Part shown: one piece after another, positions 8,143 to 15,872 of the stretch | Layout: each line of letters opens with the position of its first letter | How positions within the stretch are numbered: position 1 is the first letter of the stretch | Assembly (NCBI RefSeq): GCF_049686335.1 | Contig: NZ_JBAVHX010000008.1 | Span: forward strand, 303,165 to 367,164 | DNA from: Buttiauxella sp049686335 | GTDB taxonomy: Bacteria; Pseudomonadota; Gammaproteobacteria; Enterobacterales; Enterobacteriaceae | Direction: 5' to 3' | Length of the DNA: 64,000 nt | Made by a program: the position numbers and the translations under genes | The notes under the pieces: generated by a model | The model's database searches: none | The model's input: the letters and a program-made list of their open reading frames with translations, nothing else | What the model was told of the DNA's origin: nothing

Positions 8143-10290
8143 TTATAAAGCGCAGGACACGCAGCCCTGAACTTCTGTTCCTTCCAACGCCATCTGACGC
8201 AAGCGAATGTAATAGAGCGTTTTGATGCCTTTTTTCCAGGCGTAAATCTGCGCTTTGTTAATATCGCGAGTGGTGGCGGTATCGCGGAAAAATAGCGTCA
8301 GCGACAGACCTTGATCGACATGACGTGTGGCTTGCGCGTAAGTGTCGATGATTTTTTCCGGGCCAATATCGTAGGCGTCCTGATAAAACTCCAGATTTTC
8401 ATTGGTCATAAACGGCGCCGGATAATAGACGCGCCCGGTTTTACCCTCTTTGCGGATCTCAACAGGCGAGACAATCGGGTGAATACTCGAGGTCGCATGA
8501 TTGATATAAGAGATAGAGCCGGTCGGCGGGATGGCCTGCAAATTCTGGTTATACAAACCGAACTCCATCACATCGTCACGCAACTGCTGCCATTGCTCGC
8601 GAGTGGGAATATCGATACCCGCGCTGGCGAATAACTCGCGCACTTTTTGGGTTTTCGGCTGCCAGCTTTCTTGCAGATATTGGCGGAAGTACTCGCCGTT
8701 CGCATAACGTGACTGTTCAAAACCGGCAAAGCGCTGTTTGCGCTCCCGAGCCAGCAAATTTGAGGCGCGAATGGCGTGCCAGGTCACGGTGTAGAAATAG
8801 AAGTTTGTGAAATCCAGCCCTTCAGCGGAGCCATATGCAATGCCTTCGCGAGCCAGATAACCGTGTAGATTCATCTGCCCGAGGCCAATAGCGTGCGAGG
8901 CGGCATTTCCGGCTTCAATAGAGGGTACGGAGCGAATATGGCTCATATCGGAAACCGCCGTCAGCCCGCGAATAGCCGTTTCAATAGTCTGGCCGAAATC
9001 GGCAGAATCCATGGCGTGCGCGATATTCAGTGAACCGAGATTGCAGGAAATATCGTGCCCTACCTGCTGATAATCGAGGTTTTCGTCATAGCTTGATGCG
9101 CTGTTCACCTGCAAAATTTCTGAGCACAGGTTGCTCATATTAATGCGACCGGCAATCGGATTTGCGCGGTTAACCGTATCCTCAAACATGATGTACGGAT
9201 AACCGGATTCAAACTGGATTTCCGCCAGGGTCTGGAAGAAATCGCGCGCATTAATAAAAGTCTTACGGATGCGTTCGTCTGACAGCATCTCATGGTACAA
9301 CTCGCTGACCGCAATATCGCCAAACGGCTTGCCGTAAATACGCTCGACATCGTAAGGCGAGAAGAGCGCCATCGGCTGGTTATCTTTCGCTAGTTGGAAA
9401 GTGATATCCGGGATCACCACGCCAAGCGAGAGCGATTTGATGCGGATTTTCTCATCCGCGTTTTCACGTTTGGTATCCAGGAAACGTAAAATATCGGGAT
9501 GATGGGCGTGCAGATATACCGCTCCCGCCCCCTGACGCGCACCGAGCTGATTGGCATAAGAAAACGCATCTTCCAGCATTTTCATTATCGGGATAACGCC
9601 GGATGACTGGTTTTCAATGCGTTTAATTGGCGCACCGACTTCGCGTAAATTAGACAGCAAAAATGCCACGCCGCCACCGCGCCTGGAGAGTTGAAGCGCA
9701 GAATTCACTGCGCGGCCAATCGACTCCATATTGTCTTCGATGCGCAGCAGAAAGCAGGAAACCAGTTCGCCGCGCTGCATTTTTCCGCAGTTCAAAAAAG
9801 TCGGCGTTGCAGGCTGGAAACGGCCACTGAGCATCTCATCCATCAGCTGAATTGCCAGCTTTTCATCACCTTGTGCAAGGGTGAGCGCCACCATGCAAAC
9901 CCGGTCAGGGAAGTGCTCGAGGTACTCTTTGCCGTCCCAGGATTTCAGCGTGTAGCTGGTGTAATACTTCCACGCGCCAAGGAACGTCTGGAATTTGAAA
10001 CCACTGTGATAAGCCTTTTCAAACAGCGTCTCTACAAAGCGACTTTCGTAACGTTGTAGCACCGCGTTGTCGTAATAGCCTTCTGCCACCAGCCACTCGA
10101 GGCGTGCCTGCTGATGGGGAAAGTGGCGTGAACGGGGCAGCACATGCTGTTGATGGAATTGTTCTACTGCCAGTTTATCTTTCTCAAACTGGATGCGTCC
10201 TTCCGAATCATAAAGATTCAGCATGGCGTTGAGCGCATGATAATCCGCACTTTCCGTCGCCATTACGCTGATAGCTTCTGTCTTTGCCAA
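8143..10290 (-). CDS. nrdE: Class Ib ribonucleotide reductase large subunit NrdE
   Basis: The 715-residue catalytic subunit (E. coli 714) contains typical NrdE segments such as NCGKMQRGELVSCFLL and the C-terminal redox pair CVSCAL (Cys710, Cys713), which accepts electrons from NrdH. The frame opens with TTG at 10288-10290, aligned with the E. coli start and preceded by GGGAG ten bases upstream. An ATG nine codons later (10261-10263) overlaps the nrdI stop as TAATG and is the alternative. The TTG gives the family length, so I prefer it, with moderate certainty about the start. Confidence 0.95.
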   Translation of the reverse strand: MAKTEAISVMATESADYHALNAMLNLYDSEGRIQFEKDKLAVEQFHQQHVLPRSRHFPHQQARLEWLVAEGYYDNAVLQRYESRFVETLFEKAYHSGFKFQTFLGAWKYYTSYTLKSWDGKEYLEHFPDRVCMVALTLAQGDEKLAIQLMDEMLSGRFQPATPTFLNCGKMQRGELVSCFLLRIEDNMESIGRAVNSALQLSRRGGGVAFLLSNLREVGAPIKRIENQSSGVIPIMKMLEDAFSYANQLGARQGAGAVYLHAHHPDILRFLDTKRENADEKIRIKSLSLGVVIPDITFQLAKDNQPMALFSPYDVERIYGKPFGDIAVSELYHEMLSDERIRKTFINARDFFQTLAEIQFESGYPYIMFEDTVNRANPIAGRINMSNLCSEILQVNSASSYDENLDYQQVGHDISCNLGSLNIAHAMDSADFGQTIETAIRGLTAVSDMSHIRSVPSIEAGNAASHAIGLGQMNLHGYLAREGIAYGSAEGLDFTNFYFYTVTWHAIRASNLLARERKQRFAGFEQSRYANGEYFRQYLQESWQPKTQKVRELFASAGIDIPTREQWQQLRDDVMEFGLYNQNLQAIPPTGSISYINHATSSIHPIVSPVEIRKEGKTGRVYYPAPFMTNENLEFYQDAYDIGPEKIIDTYAQATRHVDQGLSLTLFFRDTATTRDINKAQIYAWKKGIKTLYYIRLRQMALEGTEVQGCVSCAL

Positions 10291-10673
10291 AATTCTTTGA
10301 CTCCCTTACGCACGTTTTCGATGTCCTGCTCGGTGCCGAGTAGCTCAAAACGATAGAGGTACGGTACCTGGCATTTTTGGGCTATCACGTCGCCCGCCCG
10401 GCAAAAACCTTCGCCAAAGTTACGATTTCCGCTGGCTATCACCCCGCGCAACCATGACCGATTGGCCGGGTTGTTTAAAAATCGAATCACCTGAGCGGGA
10501 ACTGCGCCAGCAATCCCGCCGCCGCCGTAACTTGGCACGATCAAAATGTAGGGTTCCGTCACTTCAAGCCGCTGTTTCACTTCAAGCGGAATACGCACGG
10601 CGGGTAGTCCCAGGCGTTCGACAAAACGCAGGGTGTTTTCCGATGCGCTCGAGAAGTAGACGAGATTGCTCAT
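10263..10673 (-). CDS. nrdI: Flavodoxin-like NrdI
   Basis: The 136-residue flavoprotein provides the oxidant used to assemble the Mn(III)2-tyrosyl radical cofactor of NrdF. Flavin-binding loops of the family are visible: the N-terminal YFSSASENT loop, PSYGGGGIAG in the middle and SGNRNFGEGF later. It overlaps nrdH by four bases (ATGA) and runs into nrdE, so nrdHIEF is a tightly coupled operon. Confidence 0.96.
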   Translation of the reverse strand: MSNLVYFSSASENTLRFVERLGLPAVRIPLEVKQRLEVTEPYILIVPSYGGGGIAGAVPAQVIRFLNNPANRSWLRGVIASGNRNFGEGFCRAGDVIAQKCQVPYLYRFELLGTEQDIENVRKGVKEFWQRQKLSA

Positions 10674-10906
10674 GCGCTGACTCGAGCGCGCAGGCGGTTG
10701 ATCATATCCGGACGAAACCCGCTCCAGCTTTCCTCATCGGTGATCACGACCGGCAACTGGCGATATCCTTGAGCGCGCAAATCGTCCGCTGCTTCAGGGT
10801 TTACATCGAGGTTAATCAGGTCAAAAGCGAATCCACGGCTTTCGATTGCGCGCTTAGTTGCGTGGCATTGGACACAGTCATTTCGTGTGTATATGGTAAT
10901 GCGCAT
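10670..10906 (-). CDS. nrdH: Glutaredoxin-like electron donor NrdH
   Basis: The 78-residue thioredoxin-fold protein has a CVQC active site (Cys11, Cys14) and the C-terminal SGFRPDMI motif diagnostic of NrdH. It is reduced by thioredoxin reductase and feeds electrons to NrdE. It is the first gene of the operon, and its promoter, with NrdR-like boxes, lies within 80 bases upstream. It is slightly shorter than E. coli NrdH (81). Confidence 0.96.
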   Translation of the reverse strand: MRITIYTRNDCVQCHATKRAIESRGFAFDLINLDVNPEAADDLRAQGYRQLPVVITDEESWSGFRPDMINRLRARVSA

Positions 10907-10938
10907 GATTCTTATTCTCTCTGTGGTTGAGAATATGA

Positions 10939-10985
10939 ATACTAGATGTGGGTGAGAAAATTATCAACCATACAAGATATAGTAT
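10939..10985 (-). promoter_or_regulatory. nrdHIEF promoter with two NrdR-like boxes
   Basis: On the minus strand there is a -35 TTGATA (10962-10967), a 17-base spacer and a -10 TAGTAT (10939-10944). A sequence at 10972-10985 (ATACTATATCTTGT on the minus strand) matches the NrdR consensus ACACWATATNTTGT at all but one position. A weaker box lies at 10941-10954, exactly 31 bases centre to centre, overlapping the -10. Paired boxes about three helical turns apart are the usual NrdR arrangement. No clear Fur box was found by eye. Confidence 0.6.
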
Positions 10986-11034
10986 TTTTAGATAAGGATA
11001 GAAAAGGTGATGAGTGCGGCGGGGATGTAAACAA

Positions 11035-11113
11035 CCCTCACCCTGGCCCTCTCCCTGAGGGAGAGGGAATCTTCATGTCTCCCTCTCCTGGGGGAGAGGG
11101 TTGGGGTGAGGGG
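11035..11113. repeat. Palindromic repeat, unexpanded relative of the proX block
   Basis: This 79-base element starts CCCTCACCCTGGCCCTCTCC and ends GGAGAGGGTTGGGGTGAGGG, forming a long inverted repeat with two small internal hairpins (CCCTCTCCCTGAGGGAGAGG and CCCTCTCCTGGGGGAGAGGG). It has the same outer arms as the block at 3223-3482 but no tandem units. It sits between the nrdH promoter and the AhpD-like gene. Confidence 0.85.
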
Positions 11114-11125
11114 AAAGCGCAGATA

Positions 11126-11557
11126 CTACATCCGCATACTGATCGCCAGACGGTTAAACGCATTCATCAAACTCGCGGTAAACGTCAAATCGCTAATCTC
11201 TTGTGCGGTGAAGAATTGCAGCAGCGGCTGGTACACCGCATCTTCTGCGCCACCTTCGGTAATCAGCGTCACGGCTTCGGCCCAGGCGAGTGCGGCGCGC
11301 TCTTTGTCGCTGAAGTGATGACTTACTTTCCAGCCCGCCAACGCATCCAGTTTGGTCTGGTCAACACCATCTTTGCGTAAGGCTTTTGAGTGCATTTCCA
11401 GGCAATAGGCGCAGCCGTTAATTTGCGAGACACGCAGGAAAACCAGTTCAATCATTGTTGAACCCAGCGAGCTGGATTCCAGACCTTTCAGCGCCTGAAG
11501 CATTGGCTTAAACACAGCAGGGGACAGGTCAAAATAGGGTTGGCGTAATTCGATCAT
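11126..11557 (-). CDS. AhpD/carboxymuconolactone decarboxylase-like protein
   Basis: The 143-residue protein is of the carboxymuconolactone decarboxylase/AhpD family. The motif E-x11-C-x2-C-x3-H is complete (Glu37, Cys49, Cys52, His56 in INGCAYCLEMHSKAL), the signature of the thiol peroxidase-like branch. I start at the ATG at 11555-11557 because GAGGAA lies at good distance upstream; an upstream start would add 13 residues. It is divergent from the MocR-type regulator, 90 bases away, so that regulator may control it, which is inference. Its substrate is unknown. Confidence 0.88.
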   Translation of the reverse strand: MIELRQPYFDLSPAVFKPMLQALKGLESSSLGSTMIELVFLRVSQINGCAYCLEMHSKALRKDGVDQTKLDALAGWKVSHHFSDKERAALAWAEAVTLITEGGAEDAVYQPLLQFFTAQEISDLTFTASLMNAFNRLAISMRM

Positions 11558-11647
11558 GGTTTGGTTCCTCATATTGGTGTGCGAGCAATTTAGCACTATG
11601 ATGGACCACTCAAGAGAGCCATAAATTAACTAATAAAGCAGACCATA

Positions 11648-13024
11648 ATGGCAAAGCCAAATGAACTGGTAGTCAGTGCTCACCACGCCATCCCGCGTTA
11701 TCAACAAATCGCCAGGCAACTCAAACAGGCCATCAGTGATGGTGAGCTGATGGCTGGGAGCCGTTTACCGTCGAGCCGCACCATGGCGCTGGAGCTCGGT
11801 GTCGCGCGGGCGACAGTAGAAAACGCCTATGGTGAATTAGTGGCACAAGGCTGGCTGGAAAGACGTGGCCAGGCGGGAACTTTCGTCACTCCTTCCGTGA
11901 CTTCTGGGGCGAATAACGTTGCCAATGCCCTGAGCCAACCACAGGGTGCGCCGCGTCCGTTTCAGATGGGATTGCCCGCACTTGATGCCTTCCCCCGTGC
12001 GTTGTGGGCGCGGGTAATGGGGCGGCGCTTACGCCTGCAAACCCGTTATGACCTGCTGATGCCAGAAGCGAACGGGGAATCGACACTGCGCCAGGCCATT
12101 GCCGACTATTTACGTTTTTCGCGCAGTATCGACTGCCAGCCGGAGCAGATATTTATCACCGCCGGATTTCAGGCCGCCATGCGCCTTGTGGTGCATACGC
12201 TGGCAAAACCGGGCGACGGAATCTGGCTCGAAGATCCCGGTTACCGCTATGTGCGTCCGGCATTTGCCGAGGCGGGAATGACGTTGCAGCCTGTGCCCGT
12301 CGATGGCGAAGGGATGCAAATTGATTACGGAATCGAACATTTTCCTGACGCGCGTTTTGCGCTCCTGACTCCCGCGCACCAAAGCCCGCTCGGCGTGGCG
12401 TTATCGCTGGCACGCCGCCATCAATTGCTCGACTGGGCGGCAGCTAATCAAAGCTGGGTGATTGAAGATGATTATGACAGCGAGTTTCGCTATCACGGGA
12501 AACCCTTACCGCCGATAAAAAGTCTCGATGGTCCGCAGCGCGTTATCTACGCCGGAACGTTCAGCAAATCGCTTTTTCCGGCACTGCGCGTCGCATGGCT
12601 GGTGGTGCCGCAACAGCAGGTCGAGGCATTCTCACGCCATACTCATTTCTTGCCCTGCACCGCACCGCTATTGATTCAGCAAACCATTGCCGATTTTCTT
12701 CGTGAAGGCCACTTTTGGCGTCATCTGAAAAAAATGCGTTTGTGCTATAGCGAGCGACGAGTCTGGCTGGAACAGGCGTTGCGAGAGCAGGGTTTTGATG
12801 TTGTTCCGCAAGCGGGAGGCATTCAACTGGTGATGCGTGTCAGTGGCGACGATCGCGCATGGGTCGCGAAAGCTCGTGAAGCCGGGCTTGCGGTGCAGGC
12901 ACTCAGTGACTGGCGTATGGAGTCAACAGGGGAAGGCGGGATTCTGATGAGTTTTACTAATCTGACTTCGCAGGCAATGGCCTTGAAAGCCGCGAAACAA
13001 CTGCGTGAAGCGATAGTACCGTAG
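11648..13024 (+). CDS. MocR-family regulator (GntR wHTH plus aminotransferase domain)
   Basis: The 458-residue protein combines an N-terminal GntR-type winged helix (about residues 15-80, with PSSRTMALELGVARATVENA) and a fold-type I aminotransferase domain. The pyridoxal phosphate lysine is Lys307 in YAGTFSKSLFPALR, and Asp275 or Asp277 in EDDYDSEF sits where the ring-nitrogen ligand is found. MocR proteins use the domain as an effector sensor; PdxR, GabR and TauR are relatives. Its target is not known, but the divergent AhpD-like gene is the obvious candidate. A REP copy follows the stop. Confidence 0.9.
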   Translation: MAKPNELVVSAHHAIPRYQQIARQLKQAISDGELMAGSRLPSSRTMALELGVARATVENAYGELVAQGWLERRGQAGTFVTPSVTSGANNVANALSQPQGAPRPFQMGLPALDAFPRALWARVMGRRLRLQTRYDLLMPEANGESTLRQAIADYLRFSRSIDCQPEQIFITAGFQAAMRLVVHTLAKPGDGIWLEDPGYRYVRPAFAEAGMTLQPVPVDGEGMQIDYGIEHFPDARFALLTPAHQSPLGVALSLARRHQLLDWAAANQSWVIEDDYDSEFRYHGKPLPPIKSLDGPQRVIYAGTFSKSLFPALRVAWLVVPQQQVEAFSRHTHFLPCTAPLLIQQTIADFLREGHFWRHLKKMRLCYSERRVWLEQALREQGFDVVPQAGGIQLVMRVSGDDRAWVAKAREAGLAVQALSDWRMESTGEGGILMSFTNLTSQAMALKAAKQLREAIVP

Positions 13025-13070
13025 GTCGGATAATTGTGCCGTAGGTCGGATAAGCACAGCGTCATCCGAC
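13021..13070. repeat. REP-like element
   Basis: A truncated copy (GTAGGTCGGATAATTGTGCC) is followed by a full palindrome at 13045-13070 (GTCGGATAAGCA...GTCATCCGAC). It lies directly after the MocR-type gene, where it may act as a 3' stabiliser. Confidence 0.75.
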
Positions 13071-13111
13071 ACAACAGGCGTAAATACTGGATGACGTTTT
13101 CGCTCATCCCC

Positions 13112-13145
13112 CTAAAAACAAGAAACCCCGGAATTAATTCCGGGG
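13112..13145 (-). terminator. Rho-independent terminator of ygaM
   Basis: A perfect 20-base palindrome (CCCCGGAATTAATTCCGGGG, 13126-13145) is followed on the minus strand by TTTCTTGTTTTT. It ends transcription of ygaM. In the plus direction it lacks a good T-run. Confidence 0.85.
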
Positions 13146-13180
13146 TCAGACGCATATTTGTTATCACTACGCTTTTATGA

Positions 13181-13507
13181 CTAACGTCGGGAAGCTAACA
13201 ACGCCCCGATGAAAATACCCACAGCGGCACTAATACCTACGCTCTGCCATGGTTTGTCGCGCACATAAGTGTCGGCGCAACCCATCGCATCACAAGCGGC
13301 TTGTTTTACTCTGGTGCGACCCTGAAGGCGAGCACGCGTCTCTTTTAACAGAGACTCCGCTTTTTTGCGGGCAGCTTCCCCTTCTTCTTTAACATCGCTA
13401 CCGAACGATTTAAGAACCTCTTCTAGCGTGTCCGCCAGTTGGTTCACGTCACGGTTAACATCATCAACACCTTCATCTACATCATTTCGATTTACGCGGT
13501 TAAACAT
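13181..13507 (-). CDS. ygaM: Tail-anchored ribosome-associated protein YgaM (DUF883)
   Basis: The 108-residue protein of the ElaB/YqjD/YgaM family (E. coli YgaM is 109) has a long amphipathic, Glu/Lys-rich helical region. A single C-terminal transmembrane segment (about residues 89-105, ending FIGALLASRR) anchors it in the inner membrane. Paralogues bind ribosomes in stationary phase; that role for YgaM is inferred from the family. Confidence 0.92.
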   Translation of the reverse strand: MFNRVNRNDVDEGVDDVNRDVNQLADTLEEVLKSFGSDVKEEGEAARKKAESLLKETRARLQGRTRVKQAACDAMGCADTYVRDKPWQSVGISAAVGIFIGALLASRR

Positions 13508-13667
13508 TTGTTTCTCCCTTTTTGCGATGTACTACTCAGTGTAGACCATAATTTTTAGTAATGAGGGCGTTCACTCTCTTTCGCGGTCTTTATGGACTAA
13601 TCTGAAAGCGTTGCTAATGCTGGTTAATGTAAGGTTGCGCTGCAATAGAAGATGACGAGGAAAAATT

Positions 13668-14009
13668 ATGTATTTACGACCCGATGAGGTGGCCCGCGTT
13701 CTTGAAAAAGCCGGTTTTACCATGGATGTTGTCACACCGAAAACGTACGGATATCGCCGTGGCGATAATTACGTTTATGTCAATCGCGAAGCGCGTATGG
13801 GGCGAACTGCGCTGATTATTCACCCGACGCTTAAAGAAAGAAGCCAGACCCTGGCAGAACCCGCGACGGACGTTAAAACTTGCGATCATTACCAACAATT
13901 TCCACTCTACCTGGCTGGGGAAATTCACCAGCATTACGGTATTCCGCACGGCTTTAGTTCACGCATTGCGCTGGAACGTTATTTGTCTGGTTTGTTTGGC
14001 GAGCATTAA
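13668..14009 (+). CDS. ygaC: DUF2002 protein YgaC
   Basis: The 113-residue soluble protein is clearly the orthologue of E. coli YgaC (start MYLRPDEVARVLEKAGF, then YGYRRGDNYVYVNREARMG). Its molecular function is unknown; in E. coli it is reported as Fur-regulated. A GAGGA site six bases before the ATG supports the start. It is divergent from ygaM and convergent with alaE. Confidence 0.93.
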   Translation: MYLRPDEVARVLEKAGFTMDVVTPKTYGYRRGDNYVYVNREARMGRTALIIHPTLKERSQTLAEPATDVKTCDHYQQFPLYLAGEIHQHYGIPHGFSSRIALERYLSGLFGEH

Positions 14010-14063
14010 TCGAAACCGGCGTTGTTGCACGTCACGGCGCAACGCTAACCCCTTTGAACGAGC

Positions 14064-14519
14064 TCAAACCCCCGCTTTCGCGTTCCGATACCCACTGATG
14101 CGGAACAAGCGACGGCAATAATCCAGAAAATAGCCATACGCTGCACCCATAAGCATCGACACAATAATGTTCGAGCTGACAGCCGCCGCTATCTGGTTCC
14201 AGTCCGCACCGACCGACCACAAAATCACGACGTACACCGGTGACTGGAAAGTCACGTAAGCCAGTACGTCCACAAGATTTTTAGTCCAGTTAGCCTGGCT
14301 ATAACGTTTAATAAAACGCATAAATGCGTCGCGGTAAAAACCGTAAGGCCACGCAATCAAAATGTTGACGGGGATAGCGACCAGACGCGAAGAGAGCGAC
14401 TGCTCGAAGCTCATGCCGGAGAGAAAGATCTCTATCATCATGTTCACGACCGAGCAATAAACTACCATCGCAAAAGTATCTGCGACTGCATGGCGCAGAC
14501 GTGACTCAGGAGAAAACAT
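14064..14519 (-). CDS. alaE: L-alanine exporter AlaE
   Basis: The 151-residue inner-membrane protein (E. coli AlaE 149) has four predicted transmembrane segments and the family ends MFSPESRLRHAVADTFAMVV and SGYRNAKAGV. It exports L-alanine by proton antiport. In E. coli it is induced by alanine through Lrp; the AT-rich 336-base gap upstream would hold its control region. Confidence 0.94.
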   Translation of the reverse strand: MFSPESRLRHAVADTFAMVVYCSVVNMMIEIFLSGMSFEQSLSSRLVAIPVNILIAWPYGFYRDAFMRFIKRYSQANWTKNLVDVLAYVTFQSPVYVVILWSVGADWNQIAAAVSSNIIVSMLMGAAYGYFLDYCRRLFRISGYRNAKAGV

Positions 14520-14855
14520 TATTCCGACTCCGAATGAAAATTAGATATATACACTGCCAATGAGAGTCTGTGGCAGCGCTAATAAATGGCTTAATTTTAT
14601 TCGACTAGATTATATCGCTGCTTGAAATTGGACAATTAGTGATAAATTTTTATTTACTGACAATTTATCAATAAAATCCGCTAAATGAGACAGAACAGGC
14701 AGAGTTTCCTGATTTTGTCTGTTCACTATTGATAATTATAAGTAAATCATGGGGTTGGTTTCACCAGTTGGTGAGGGCGGGGGATTACAAGAATGGGCGA
14801 ACCTTATTGAAGGGCTTCAAGGCGGGTGATACTTTCCCGCCTGAATACAAACGCA
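14520..14855. other. AT-rich intergenic region upstream of alaE
   Basis: No credible gene is present. The region is AT-rich and contains an inverted repeat, GATAAATT (14641-14648) with AATTTATC (14662-14669). A small GC hairpin without a T-run lies near 14821-14841, downstream of the DUF2158 gene. It probably holds the alaE promoter. In E. coli stpA lies near here; it is absent. Confidence 0.5.
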
Positions 14856-15035
14856 TTAGCACACACCAAAATCATCGTCTTCTTTATACAACACAACGTC
14901 TTCGGCTTTTAACGTGACCTTTTCACCGGACAAAATATTCCGGGGCGTGCAGAACAGCATATCCCCTTGAATATCCAGCACTTCATATTTTGGGCCACCT
15001 TTCTTGGGTTGCACCAGATCACCTACTTTGAACAT
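14856..15035 (-). CDS. DUF2158 small protein
   Basis: The 59-residue protein starts MFKVGDLVQPKKGGPKYEVL, a pattern typical of the DUF2158/YodC family of small SH3-like proteins of unknown function. I choose the ATG at 15033-15035 because TGAGG lies six bases upstream; the longer form would add MRLI. The C-terminus is acidic (YKEDDDFGVC). It stands alone between alaE and ygaP. Confidence 0.8.
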   Translation of the reverse strand: MFKVGDLVQPKKGGPKYEVLDIQGDMLFCTPRNILSGEKVTLKAEDVVLYKEDDDFGVC

Positions 15036-15116
15036 AATGAGCCTCATTCAATTGAGAAAAATGAACAACGTATACCGTTAACCATAGCCCAAAGCGGCGG
15101 GTTTTATACCTGCGAT

Positions 15117-15641
15117 TCAGCGCTTATTCCACGGCATAATGGCCAGTAAGCGAGCCATGCCGCAAAAACCACTGATACCCGCAAACAGCAAACCCGCACC
15201 CACAAATCCCGACAGTAAAAAGAACCCTGGGTGAAGAGCAAACCCTAATACCACGCCTGCGAGAACCAGTGTCCCTGCGGCAATCTGTACCTGGCGCATT
15301 ATCGGTAACGGCTGTGATTTATCAGCGAGTATTTCTTGCCCGTCTTTCTTCCAGGCCGTTAATCCTCCTTCAAGCAGCAGGACTTTGGCTGGTGCCACCG
15401 CATCCGCCAGCTTTTGCGCATTTTGAGCGGTACGCGTGCCGGACTGACAGTAAAAAATCACCGTATCGAAAGGATCGAAGGGACCAAGTCTGTCGCCAAG
15501 TTCGATTGCTGAAAGCGACAGTAAATGAGCCTCGGGAATATTCTCACGCGCATATTCGTCACGCTCGCGGATATCAATCAATGCGGCACCTTTCGCCACC
15601 AGAACTTTGGCTTCGGCTGGGGAAATACTCTGAATAGACAT
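15117..15641 (-). CDS. ygaP: Membrane-anchored rhodanese YgaP
   Basis: The 174-residue protein has exactly the E. coli YgaP length when started at the ATG at 15639-15641 (AAGGAG just upstream); a TTG six codons earlier is rejected. The rhodanese domain spans about residues 1-105, with the persulfide cysteine Cys65 in the loop CQSGTR. It is followed by a DUF2892 domain with two transmembrane helices (about 115-170). It transfers sulfane sulfur. In E. coli it is co-transcribed with the ArsR-type regulator ygaV, which is absent here. Confidence 0.93.
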   Translation of the reverse strand: MSIQSISPAEAKVLVAKGAALIDIRERDEYARENIPEAHLLSLSAIELGDRLGPFDPFDTVIFYCQSGTRTAQNAQKLADAVAPAKVLLLEGGLTAWKKDGQEILADKSQPLPIMRQVQIAAGTLVLAGVVLGFALHPGFFLLSGFVGAGLLFAGISGFCGMARLLAIMPWNKR

Positions 15642-15674
15642 GCTGCTCCTTACAGACAAAAAATGGCTTTTAAC

Positions 15675-15699
15675 ATGCCAATACTATCCCTATTGGCAT
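15675..15699. promoter_or_regulatory. Inverted repeat, operator-like, upstream of ygaP
   Basis: The arms ATGCCAATA (15675-15683) and TATTGGCAT (15691-15699) are perfectly complementary around a 7-base spacer. They lie 34-58 bases upstream of the ygaP ATG. The symmetry and position suggest a repressor or activator site. No regulator gene is adjacent. Confidence 0.55.
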
Positions 15700-15872
15700 C
15701 ACTTTATTATGGAATATCAGGATGATTGTTGGTGCGTGGCAGCCTACACTTCCGGCAGATGTATGACAGTATATAAAAGAAAATGACGGCGAGGCCGCGT
15801 AATATAGCGACTATCTTATGTCTGCATTGGTGCTATTTTCGATTTCCTGAAAAGTTGTCTGAGGAATAACAG

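Noticed and set aside
11597..11647. MocR operator repeats (TATGGTCTGC, TATGGCTCTC) in the divergent promoter region
   Set aside because: The similarity is weak and the spacing irregular; not enough to call a site.
14010..14063. Terminator between ygaC and alaE
   Set aside because: An imperfect hairpin (GCGTTG/CAACGC) with no T-run in either direction.
14729..14917. 62-codon plus-strand frame in the alaE upstream gap
   Set aside because: It overlaps the DUF2158 gene on the other strand and lacks a ribosome site.
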